A DNA stretch of 9,506 nucleotides from an uncultured Selenomonadaceae bacterium (GCA_905235425.1 CAJOKY010000070.1:1-9506); one strand, 5' to 3'; positions 1 to 5,517 are shown, numbered from the stretch's first letter. Translations and numbers: made by a program. Notes: generated from the sequence alone by a model not told the origin.

Positions 1-1
1 A

Positions 2-157
2 AAAGGTTATCTGCTTTTTCACATAGCGGGGTTGGTAATGGACGTTGCCGAAAAGTACAACGTACCTACAAAAACCGTGATTGACGTGATAACCGAAAGT
101 ATCATTTGGGAGGAGGAGCAAAAAATGAAATTTTTTCCCTTGCCGATGAAGAAATAA
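2..157 (+). CDS. 3' end of an unrecognised gene, partial
   Basis: The frame is open from the left edge to a TAA at 155-157 and gives 51 visible residues. I do not recognise the family. The middle part (VAEKYNVPTKTVIDVITES) has the look of a short helix-turn-helix or helical segment, followed by an acidic EEEQ run. The ending is odd: it closes with a basic, proline-containing tail (KFFPLPMKK), while the neighbouring frame after the A6 run at 120-125 continues in a much more protein-like way (NEIFSLADEEIKKRQGEE) to a TAG at 202-204. The visible tail may therefore be a frameshift product, or the gene may be broken. A plus-strand gene here, before the late regulator, would belong to the end of the phage early region, but that is inferred from position only. 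Confidence 0.5.
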   Translation, partial: KGYLLFHIAGLVMDVAEKYNVPTKTVIDVITESIIWEEEQKMKFFPLPMKK

Positions 158-170
158 AAAAACGGCAAGG
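138..170. other. 8-bp inverted repeat between convergent genes
   Basis: CCTTGCCG at 138-145 is perfectly repeated in inverted form as CGGCAAGG at 163-170, with a 17-nt A-rich loop. It spans the end of the plus-strand gene and sits just before the end of the minus-strand toxin gene, a typical place for a two-way transcription end. Neither strand has a T-tract after the stem, so it is not a standard intrinsic terminator. Confidence 0.3.
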
Positions 171-177
171 CGAAGAA

Positions 178-525
178 TCACCAAACCGCTCCGATGGATT
201 TTAGATAGCTGTAGTATAAATCGGTCACATTATCCCAATCATCATCGCTAAGTCGTCCTACCCTTTTGTCGAAACTGGACTTAGGAATATTCTGTACACT
301 TGCAGCGTCTGCTGTCGAAATATGGTCTAAAGGTATTGTTGCCCAGTCAAATATTTCAATTTCAAATTCACTTCGTGGATTTCTAGAGGTTATCTTCATT
401 GACAAAACGGTACAACTGTCATTGTCTACATCCAGAACAATGACAGGGCGTCTTTTGAACTTAGATGAATCTTCGGCGTAAGGAAAATTAGCGTACCATA
501 CTTCTTGCGGCTGAATTGTTATCAC
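178..525 (-). CDS. PemK/MazF-family toxin (probable mRNA endoribonuclease)
   Basis: A 115-residue protein of the usual size for the PemK/MazF family, whose members cut mRNA as dimers of an SH3-like beta barrel and are held inactive by an antitoxin. The family signature is visible: an N-terminal VWYANFPY strand, a basic KFKRRPVIVL stretch (about residues 22-31) corresponding to the conserved K-x-RPV-V-L segment, a KITSR motif (44-48) and a C-terminal IPKSSFDKRVGRLSDDDW region. The start is GTG at 525-523, with AAGGAG about 10 nt upstream. The gene overlaps the upstream small gene by 38 nt, so the two are translationally coupled. It lies opposite to the surrounding phage genes and is probably an accessory (moron-like) module. 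Family call is good; toxicity and target are inferred. Confidence 0.82.
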   Translation of the reverse strand: MITIQPQEVWYANFPYAEDSSKFKRRPVIVLDVDNDSCTVLSMKITSRNPRSEFEIEIFDWATIPLDHISTADAASVQNIPKSSFDKRVGRLSDDDWDNVTDLYYSYLKSIGAVW

Positions 526-688
526 TAGCTACCAGCTCCTTATAATCTTCGTCCCAAACATCTTCGTAAAACCAAGAATCCTCGCGGGAAATTACAGCGT
601 CACCATTTTCGTTGCGCTTGGTATTTTGCCTTGCTAACGCATACAGCTGAGTTTTATGGGTTTTTACAAACTCTCTAAAATTTTTCAT
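488..688 (-). CDS. Small acidic protein, putative antitoxin of the PemK/MazF pair
   Basis: A 66-residue protein encoded directly upstream of the toxin and overlapping it by 38 nt. I chose ATG at 688-686 rather than the upstream TTG at 703, because the ATG has a G-rich ribosome site (GGGGG, about 8-12 nt before) and a promoter start point predicted at about 710. The N-terminal third is basic and helical (MKNFREFVKTHKTQLYALAR), the middle is acidic and aromatic (EDSWFYEDVWDEDYKEL), and the tail is polar. It has no recognisable ribbon-helix-helix or AbrB fold, so the antitoxin role rests on position, size and coupling. An antitoxin lacking a clear DNA-binding domain would differ from classical PemI/MazE. 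It could instead be an unrelated small protein. Confidence 0.62.
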   Translation of the reverse strand: MKNFREFVKTHKTQLYALARQNTKRNENGDAVISREDSWFYEDVWDEDYKELVASDNNSAARSMVR

Positions 689-716
689 CGTCAGCGCCCC
701 CAAAAAAATTTTTGAA

Positions 717-745
717 ATTATAAACTTTTAGAGTGAAGGCGTCAA
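717..745 (-). promoter_or_regulatory. Sigma-70/sigma-A type promoter for the toxin-antitoxin pair
   Basis: Reading on the minus strand, TTGACG (745-740) is followed after exactly 17 nt by TATAAT (722-717). The predicted transcript starts near 710, leaving a leader of about 20 nt before the ATG at 688. Spacing and both boxes are close to the housekeeping consensus, so this pair has its own promoter independent of the phage late operon. Confidence 0.7.
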
Positions 746-777
746 GCACGACATAGTTGCATAATAGTTCGCACGTG

Positions 778-795
778 TGATATTATATAATATCA
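778..795. promoter_or_regulatory. Perfect 18-bp AT-rich palindrome, possible operator
   Basis: TGATATTATATAATATCA reads identically on both strands. It lies in the divergent space between the toxin-antitoxin promoter and the late region, about 33 bp upstream of the minus-strand -35 box. It contains TATTAT/TATAAT, which with TTGCAT at 757-762 (18 nt away) could serve as a weak plus-strand promoter. Whether a repressor binds is unknown; AT-rich palindromes also arise by chance. Confidence 0.35.
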
Positions 796-917
796 AAATT
801 TGTAGAGTGTTGATTGAAATTTTTTGCAGGGAGAAAACCCTCTTGGTATTATAGAAATGGTTTGTTCACTTGAGTCTTTCACTACCCTCTTTGATTAAAC
901 TGCTATCATTATTGACT

Positions 918-1020
918 CTTGACAGAAAAAAGCTAGATAGAATGCGAACTTCGGAGGCATAAAGAAAAGCAGGAAATAGATGGAAGCACGGAGACGCGTA
1001 GCCTGGTGGACAGAAACCAC
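918..1020 (+). repeat. Imperfect repeat unit A
   Basis: The unit starts with CTTGACAGAAAAAAGCTAG (918-936) and ends with GACGCG (993-998), a 7-nt spacer containing CCT, and GTGGACAGA (1006-1014), which forms a hairpin with CCAC (1017-1020). Unit B at 1045-1138 repeats the same blocks in the same order, with an identical 7-nt spacing between the last two. The interior is diverged, and unit A is about 12 nt longer between the outer blocks. Confidence 0.55.
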
Positions 1021-1044
1021 GCCGAAAATCCCGCCAATGCAGGG

Positions 1045-1138
1045 CTTGACCAGAAAAGCTAGGCGCCATAACACTTTCAGCCGCACAGGTCAACAGGCTC
1101 GGGCGTCGACGCGCGCCCTCGTGGACAGATAACCCCAC
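1045..1138 (+). repeat. Imperfect repeat unit B
   Basis: The unit starts with CTTGACCAGAAAAGCTAG (1045-1062), ends with GACGCG (1108-1113), 7 nt, then GTGGACAGA (1121-1129), and closes a hairpin with CCAC (1135-1138). It mirrors unit A (918-1020) in order and end spacing. The two copies fall in different reading frames relative to the 980-1132 open frame, so the duplication looks like an RNA or DNA-site element, not a repeated peptide. Confidence 0.55.
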
Positions 1139-1171
1139 TTGGTATGACAAGAGAGGAGTGACACAAGGATT

Positions 1172-1612
1172 ATGACTGGGAAAGAATTTCTGCAGAGACT
1201 GTCCGATTCATCGCGATCATTAGAAAGCAAAATCGAACAACTTAAAAAACTCCAAGCTTTGGCACATAAAATCACGACCGTTATTAGCGGAACTCCTTCA
1301 ATTAATGTGCAAAGCCAATCACGAATTGAAAACGCCGTTGTAAACGTTTTGAAAGAATCTGATAAAGTTGAAAATTATGTTAAAGATTTTTTTGCTTTAC
1401 GCCAGACAGCAGTTGCCTGCATTGATAAAATCACAAGGAAAGACGAAAGGATTATCCTTGAATATAGATACCTGACGAATAAATCATGGAAGGAAATAGC
1501 AAACATAATGAATTTGTCTTTACGGTATACTTATACTTTGCACGGAAAAGCTTTAATGTCCTTCGAGAAAATTTTTGTGCTTGAGGACAAAAAAGCACAA
1601 ATAGCACCTTGA
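1172..1612 (+). CDS. DUF1492/ArpU-like phage late transcription regulator (sigma-70 region 4-like)
   Basis: A 146-residue protein beginning MTGKEFLQRL, the usual opening of DUF1492-type phage proteins (MTAKEYL-). Residues about 10-85 are helical and probably coiled, with a polar linker near 40-52. The C-terminal part (about 90-135) contains an ILEYRYL segment followed by SWKEIANIMNLSLRYTYTLHGKAL (105-128), a helix-turn-helix like sigma-70 region 4. Family members (ArpU/RinA-like) sit immediately before the HNH/terminase genes and activate late transcription; this position is kept here. The ATG at 1172 has AAGG 3 nt upstream and AGGAG at 1154-1158, 13 nt upstream, so initiation may be modest. 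The gene is followed by a terminator at 1671-1696. Activator function is known for relatives and inferred here. Confidence 0.75.
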   Translation: MTGKEFLQRLSDSSRSLESKIEQLKKLQALAHKITTVISGTPSINVQSQSRIENAVVNVLKESDKVENYVKDFFALRQTAVACIDKITRKDERIILEYRYLTNKSWKEIANIMNLSLRYTYTLHGKALMSFEKIFVLEDKKAQIAP

Positions 1613-1670
1613 CGATCAATGTATAATAAACTTGAAAGCGACTGAATAAAATTGACGAACATAGATTTTT

Positions 1671-1696
1671 AAGTTGCCTCCATTGGCAACTTTTTT
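1671..1696 (+). terminator. Intrinsic terminator between the regulator and HNH genes
   Basis: AAGTTGCC (1671-1678) and GGCAACTT (1685-1692) form a perfect 8-bp stem with a TCCATT loop, running into six T's (1691-1696). The T-tract is followed at once by the TTGGAG ribosome site of the HNH gene (1698-1703), so the hairpin could also act as an attenuator of that gene. Confidence 0.8.
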
Positions 1697-1711
1697 GTTG
1701 GAGTGATTTTT

Positions 1712-2110
1712 ATGCTTCTGAAAATCTGCGCGAAGTGCGGTAATAAATTACCGCACAATGAACGCTGTCCTTGTCAAAGCGAACGACACAAACTTTATAA
1801 TGCCGAAAGACGCGACAAAGAAAAAGATACTTTCTACCGCTCTCGACAATGGCGGGCGATAGTAGAGCAGGTCAAGGCAAGGGCGAACGGATTAGATGAA
1901 TACAAATTGTCGCAGGGATATTTGGAAAAAGGAAACACGGTGCATCACATTTACACAGTAGAGGAAAGACCGGATCTAAAGTTATCTGTTTGGAATTTAA
2001 TATATATATCAACAAAGACGCATAATTTTTTTCACAGCGAGTATAAAAGGAGCGATGAATCAAAAGATGATTTGCAGAAAAAGTTGATAAAAATAACAGG
2101 GGGGAGTTGA
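1712..2110 (+). CDS. HNH endonuclease of the phage packaging region
   Basis: A 132-residue protein. The start is ATG at 1712 with TTGGAG (1698-1703) 8 nt upstream; a GTG at 1703 is in frame but lies inside that ribosome site. Residues 6-21 carry four cysteines (CAKC, CPC) that look like a small zinc ribbon. A FYRSRQWRAI stretch (41-50) is typical of phage HNH proteins, and the nuclease core follows: HH at 78-79, N at 95 and H at 104/108 (VHHI, WNL, THNFFH), the His-Asn-His set. The tail is lysine-rich. HNH proteins encoded beside the terminase are known to help cut concatemeric DNA at cos sites in HK97-like phages. This gene, just before TerS, fits that role. Confidence 0.85.
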   Translation: MLLKICAKCGNKLPHNERCPCQSERHKLYNAERRDKEKDTFYRSRQWRAIVEQVKARANGLDEYKLSQGYLEKGNTVHHIYTVEERPDLKLSVWNLIYISTKTHNFFHSEYKRSDESKDDLQKKLIKITGGS

Positions 2111-2188
2111 AAAAGTTTGTGATGATGTGAAGAATAAGCGCGTCCCAACTTTTTTCGCGCAAAAACTCCTTAAAAAGTGAGGTATATC

Positions 2189-2225
2189 AACGTTTTTTGA
2201 TGTCGTCCCAATGTGACGTTTTTTA
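2189..2225 (+). terminator. Weak terminator-like hairpin before small terminase
   Basis: AACGTT (2189-2194) can pair with GACGTT (2215-2220), or alternatively 2199-2206 with 2213-2220 using several G-T pairs, around a CCCAAT loop. T's follow at 2219-2229, broken by one A. The arrangement, hairpin, T's and then TTGGAG of the next gene, resembles the stronger sites at 1671 and 4427, but the stem is poor. Confidence 0.35.
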
Positions 2226-2241
2226 TTTTGGAGAAAAAATT

Positions 2242-2694
2242 ATGCCCAGACCAAGAAAAATTTTAGCACTTAATAACCGACATTTCACAAATGCCGAAAT
2301 TGCTCAAAGGCAAGCAAGCGAATCTGCGTTTAAGTCGGGACGTGAAAAATTAGTGCCGCCTGATTTTTTGTCGTCACGTGCTAAGGCAGAATTTGAAAAA
2401 ATCGCCGTTGAAGCCTTTTGGCTTGATAATCTGGATTTGCCTGATTTAGTCGCGTACTGCTTTTACTTCGACCGAGCTTTGGCGATAATGGAAAGCGATA
2501 AATATATTGCCGGTGAAGAATTTCATTCAAGTTCGGTTAATCTGATGCGCAAAGCCTTAATGGATTATCATAAAGAAATGCGGAGTATATCCTGCAAACT
2601 TGGCTTGTCGGCAATAGATAGATTAAAACTTGCACCGCCTAAAACTGAAAAAACTAAGAATAAATTTTTGGAAGGCATAGAAGACAATGGATAG
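2242..2694 (+). CDS. Phage terminase small subunit, P27 family
   Basis: A 150-residue protein that recognises phage DNA and hands it to the large subunit. The start is ATG at 2242, preceded 8 nt earlier by TTGGAG (2228-2233); an upstream in-frame ATG at 2197 lies in the hairpin region and lacks a ribosome site. The protein opens with basic MPRPRKI, then runs through a helical middle (LSSRAKAEFEKIAVEAFWLDNLDLPDLVAYCFYFDRAL) and a NLMRKALMDYHKEMRSISCKLGLSAIDRLKL segment near residues 105-135, a layout typical of P27-type small terminases (conserved C-terminal LGL-P/A-R-L element). It overlaps the TerL start by 8 nt, indicating translational coupling. Confidence 0.82.
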   Translation: MPRPRKILALNNRHFTNAEIAQRQASESAFKSGREKLVPPDFLSSRAKAEFEKIAVEAFWLDNLDLPDLVAYCFYFDRALAIMESDKYIAGEEFHSSSVNLMRKALMDYHKEMRSISCKLGLSAIDRLKLAPPKTEKTKNKFLEGIEDNG

Positions 2695-4426
2695 AACAAC
2701 GGCATATGCAAAATTAATAATTGACGGCGGGAAAATTTGCGGACGTACTGAATACCTTGCTTGCAAGCGACATTTGGACGATATGTCCCGAAAAAATTTT
2801 GAATATATTTTTGACGCCAACATTGCCGAGCGACACATTAATCTTGCAAACAAATTAACAATCGGCGAAGGGAATAACGCCCGACCTTTGAAGACACGCG
2901 GCTTTCAAAATTTCATTATCGGAAGTCTTTTCGGCTGGCGTAAGAAACGTACCAAGACGCGCAGATTTCGTGAAGCTTATATCCAAATGGCAAGGCAAAA
3001 TGGAAAATCATTTATCGCCGGCGAAATGTGCAATGACTTTGCGACGTTCAGCGGATACAAATACGGCAGGATTTTCTGCGCGGCAACGAAAATGGATCAG
3101 GCTAAAATCGTTTGGGAAGAAGTTGCGAAGTTCATAGAATCAGACGCGGAACTTTCCGAACTATACAAAGTCAAAAGATATGACAGTACAATTACTTCAC
3201 TGGTAACCAATTCGACAATCAAAGCTATCGGGCGTGATACAAAAACTGCCGACGGGTTCCGATCGGTGCTTAGCGTAATTGACGAGTACCATGCCCACCC
3301 CAATAACCAACTCTATAAACTGCTATTTGACGGTCAGGTTAATGTAGATAATGCCTTGACGCTTGCCATAACCACAGCAGGATTTAATCTTAATGCGCCT
3401 TGCTACGAACATTATCAATTCTGCAAAAAAGTTTTGAGTGGTGCTATTGAAAAGGAAAGTTTGTTTGTCTTCATAACTGAAATGGATGACGACGCCGATA
3501 TTTGGCTACCCGAAAATTGGGCTAAGGCTAACCCGCTTTTACTGTGGAATGAAGATGACACGCTGAACAAAGAAATGATAGCGCGAATGGCTGAAAAAGC
3601 TATCGATGCAAAAGAAAAGCAGGGCGCCGAGTTAGTTAATTTCCTTACGAAGTCATTAAATCGTTGGGTAACCTACAGCGGCGGTGCATACATTGACGCA
3701 GAAAAATGGCGTGCGTGCGGTTGCGATTTAAAGCTTGAAGATATGCGCGGACGGGAATGTTATCTTGGAATCGATTTATCAAGTGGCGGTGACTTAACGT
3801 CAATAGCGCTGGTATTTCCGCCATTGGTCGATGACGATAAAGTTTACGTTTGGTCACATAGCTATTTGCCGGAGCTAAGACTGGCAGAACACGAAAATAC
3901 AGATGATGCGCCGTACAGATTATGGGCGACCGCAGGGCAATTAACCTTGACTTCGGGGACGTACGGAATCAAGACAGACTACAAGCACATACTTTCCGAA
4001 TTGGAAAGTATGATTGAAAAGTACGACTTGAAATTCATCAGCGTTGCGTATGATTCACATAATATAGCGGGAATTTTGTCAGACCTTGAAAGAATATTAA
4101 ATTGTGATTTAATAGAAGTGCCGCAATCTGCGCGGAGTTTAAACGAGGCAACGCAAGATTTTAAATTGTCGGTAGAGGCAGGGATTGTTCGCTATGACAA
4201 ACATAACGCGCTTTTAAGTTGGTCAATGGTAAACGCTATAGTCAATGCGCCAAATTCTTTTGGTGAAATTAAGATTGATAAGGCGACGCAGACAAACAGA
4301 ATTGACGCGGTAGATGCAATAATTGACGCGTGGAAAGTTTTCATTGGAGATAAGCGGAACAGTCAACCTGAAGGCGAACAGGCGCTTGAGGCGTGGTTGA
4401 GTGCAATAGACAGGAACAGAAATTGA
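2687..4426 (+). CDS. Phage terminase large subunit (ATPase and nuclease)
   Basis: A complete 579-residue motor protein that cuts concatemeric DNA and pumps it through the portal into the prohead. In the ATPase half, Walker A is ARQNGKS (102-108), Walker B is SVIDE (196-200) and the coupling motif is ITTAG (228-232). In the RNase H-like nuclease half, the acidic residues likely to bind metal are D363 (GIDLSSGGD), D456 (VAYDS) and D540/D543 (RIDAVDAIIDA). This is the Terminase_1 family usual in HK97-like phages. The ATG at 2687 lies inside the end of TerS. The TGA at 4424-4426 is followed without a gap by the strong terminator stem at 4427. Nothing appears truncated. Confidence 0.95.
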   Translation: MDRTTAYAKLIIDGGKICGRTEYLACKRHLDDMSRKNFEYIFDANIAERHINLANKLTIGEGNNARPLKTRGFQNFIIGSLFGWRKKRTKTRRFREAYIQMARQNGKSFIAGEMCNDFATFSGYKYGRIFCAATKMDQAKIVWEEVAKFIESDAELSELYKVKRYDSTITSLVTNSTIKAIGRDTKTADGFRSVLSVIDEYHAHPNNQLYKLLFDGQVNVDNALTLAITTAGFNLNAPCYEHYQFCKKVLSGAIEKESLFVFITEMDDDADIWLPENWAKANPLLLWNEDDTLNKEMIARMAEKAIDAKEKQGAELVNFLTKSLNRWVTYSGGAYIDAEKWRACGCDLKLEDMRGRECYLGIDLSSGGDLTSIALVFPPLVDDDKVYVWSHSYLPELRLAEHENTDDAPYRLWATAGQLTLTSGTYGIKTDYKHILSELESMIEKYDLKFISVAYDSHNIAGILSDLERILNCDLIEVPQSARSLNEATQDFKLSVEAGIVRYDKHNALLSWSMVNAIVNAPNSFGEIKIDKATQTNRIDAVDAIIDAWKVFIGDKRNSQPEGEQALEAWLSAIDRNRN

Positions 4427-4456
4427 AAGCACTTGTCAAAAGGCAGGTGCTTTTTT
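4427..4456 (+). terminator. Strong intrinsic terminator directly after terL
   Basis: An 11-bp stem (4427-4437 with 4442-4452, two G-T pairs) closes an AAAA tetraloop and runs into T's at 4451-4456. It begins on the base after the TerL stop codon and ends 3 nt before the GGAGG of the next gene. It divides the terminase genes from the lysis-like genes, so expression of the portal and capsid genes needs readthrough or a downstream promoter that I cannot find. Confidence 0.82.
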
Positions 4457-4471
4457 GTTGGAGGAAAAATT

Positions 4472-4585
4472 ATGGCGGCAATTCTCGGTACAATATTCGT
4501 AATTTTGGGCGTCTTGTGCCTTTTTCAAATTGTAGACGATGACACAAGCGATGATGACGGAGACGATTTGTCGGAGGAAAAATAA
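4472..4585 (+). CDS. 37-residue single-membrane-span peptide with acidic tail
   Basis: The ATG at 4472 has GGAGGA (4460-4465) 6 nt upstream. The protein has one hydrophobic stretch (about residues 3-20, AAILGTIFVILGVLCLFQIV) followed by a strongly acidic tail rich in aspartate and ending SEEK. The stop (4583-4585) is immediately followed by the ATG of the endolysin at 4586, and the endolysin's ribosome site (GGAGG, 4573-4577) lies inside this gene, so the two are tightly coupled. Position suggests a holin or holin-like helper. However, most holins have a basic tail and more than one span, so the function is uncertain. No family recognised. Confidence 0.6.
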   Translation: MAAILGTIFVILGVLCLFQIVDDDTSDDDGDDLSEEK

Positions 4586-5515
4586 ATGGAAAGAGTAAGC
4601 ATAAGGGAAACGCGACTAAACTTTGTCAATCCTTCGGAGCGCTACGAAACAAAAATGATTGTCCTGCATCATCTCGGCAATGAAAACGGCGTCGATACAG
4701 ATACGCCCGCCGAAGAAGTACACCGTTGGCATAAGAATCAAGGATATGCGGGAATAGGTTATCACTTCGTCATAAGAAAAAACGGAACAATCGAACGCGG
4801 CAGACCAATTTGGGCGTTGGGAGCGCACGCATACGGTGAGAATTGGCACTCCATAGGGATACTTATTTCAGGAACTTACATAGGCAATAATCAGCCTACA
4901 AACGCGCAAATAGAATCAGCGGCAATGCTAATCGCGAATCTTTGCGCAGATTATGCAATCCCGACAACACGGGCAAATATCGTCGGGCATTGTGATTTAA
5001 TGACGACAGATTGTCCCGGCAAAAATCTATATGCGCGTCTTGAAGAAATAATAGGCAAGGCGAATTGGTACAGATACGGCGCAGTAAAGCCAGATGTTTT
5101 GGATAAACCGACAACAATTTATCAAGAAGAAATGTTATCGGAGCATTTCGCAAAGAGCGAGTTTTGGTGCAGAGGACAAGACCAGCACACTTGTAACTGC
5201 GGACACAGTCTTAAAATTTGGCAAGAATTAATCAACCTGCTTGAGGAACTCAGAAAACTTTGCGGCAACAGACCGCTGTACATAAACAGCGGCTATCGTT
5301 GCAGGGAACATAACGCGGCGATTGACGGAGTACCTAATTCGCAACATTGTTTAGGTACTGCCGCCGATGTCGCGCGTCCCGACGGTTTATCATTCAATGA
5401 CTTTAAAAGTTGTGTCGAGAAGTTACCGTTTGACGGGATAGGGATTTATCGCGAAAGTGATTTTATACACGTCGACGTAAGAGAAGGCGGCGTCGGCGCA
5501 GGGTACAGGTGGTAA
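4586..5515 (+). CDS. Two-domain endolysin: N-acetylmuramoyl-L-alanine amidase plus M15 peptidase
   Basis: A 309-residue peptidoglycan hydrolase. The N-terminal amidase_2/PGRP-like domain (about 20-160) cleaves the sugar-peptide amide; its likely zinc ligands are H28 (IVLHH), H135 (VGHCD) and C143 (TDCPG). The C-terminal half (about 180-305) is a peptidase M15_3 domain (LSEHFAKSEFWC, SGYRCREHN), with likely zinc ligands H254 (NSQH), D261 (AADVA) and H295 (FIHVD); such domains cut peptide stems or cross-bridges. There is no signal peptide or membrane span, so export would need a holin. No SH3 or LysM cell-wall-binding domain is seen. Its place between TerL and portal is unusual, since endolysins normally follow tail genes. 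A virion-associated role is possible but less likely. Confidence 0.9.
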   Translation: MERVSIRETRLNFVNPSERYETKMIVLHHLGNENGVDTDTPAEEVHRWHKNQGYAGIGYHFVIRKNGTIERGRPIWALGAHAYGENWHSIGILISGTYIGNNQPTNAQIESAAMLIANLCADYAIPTTRANIVGHCDLMTTDCPGKNLYARLEEIIGKANWYRYGAVKPDVLDKPTTIYQEEMLSEHFAKSEFWCRGQDQHTCNCGHSLKIWQELINLLEELRKLCGNRPLYINSGYRCREHNAAIDGVPNSQHCLGTAADVARPDGLSFNDFKSCVEKLPFDGIGIYRESDFIHVDVREGGVGAGYRW

Positions 5516-5517
5516 AA

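Larger units (their letters stand above)
905..1160 (+). ncRNA. Candidate structured RNA/leader, GC-rich intergenic region (unidentified)
   Basis: Between the toxin-antitoxin promoter and the regulator gene at 1172 there is about 470 bp with no convincing gene. The part at 981-1140 has 96 G or C in 160 bases (60%), against 27% at 781-840 and 42% at 1261-1320. Foldable elements on the plus strand include GTGG/CCAC hairpins at 1006-1020 and 1121-1138, a stem joining 1042-1051 to 1088-1100 (TTGACC with GGTCAA, extended by GGGC with GCTC), a GGGCG/CGCCC arm at 1101-1118, and a small CTTG/CAAG hairpin at 1138-1151. I could not match it to RNase P RNA, tmRNA, SRP RNA, cobalamin riboswitch or a tRNA. 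The strand is chosen because it leads into the late operon; minus-strand transcription is equally possible. The AT-rich first half, 704-904, holds only the promoter and palindrome described separately. Confidence 0.3.

Noticed and set aside
266..481. 71-residue plus-strand frame opposite the toxin gene
   Set aside because: It is antisense shadow of the PemK/MazF coding sequence with no ribosome site.
912..943. Plus-strand promoter using TTGACT/TTGACA and TAGAAT before the duplicated region
   Set aside because: Spacers are 20 and 13 nt, outside the normal range, and the TTGACA belongs to the repeat block itself.
980..1132. 50-residue arginine-rich plus-strand frame (starts MEARRRVAWW) with AGGAA upstream
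   Set aside because: The two repeat copies are in different frames within it and both strands are open here, so a structured RNA or DNA element explains the region better. It is not impossible as a small basic peptide.
842..1145. Direct repeat CTTGGTAT at 842-849 and 1138-1145 as target-site duplication of an inserted element
   Set aside because: No terminal inverted repeats lie inside it, and an 8-mer match in this length is expected by chance.
866..1150. 94-residue minus-strand open frame and overlapping minus frames up to 1275
   Set aside because: It lies across the GC-rich duplicated element and the start of the regulator gene, has low-complexity arginine/serine composition, no ribosome site and no recognisable domain; stop codons are simply rare in GC-rich sequence.
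940..1170. RNase P RNA, tmRNA, SRP RNA, cobalamin riboswitch, tRNA or group I intron
   Set aside because: The diagnostic conserved blocks of each were looked for by eye and not found; only short resemblances such as GGAAGCA and ACAGAA occur.
1609..1627. Promoter with TTGACG (1609) and TATAAT (1622) after the regulator gene
   Set aside because: The spacer is only 7 nt; no suitable -35 box lies 16-18 nt before the TATAAT.
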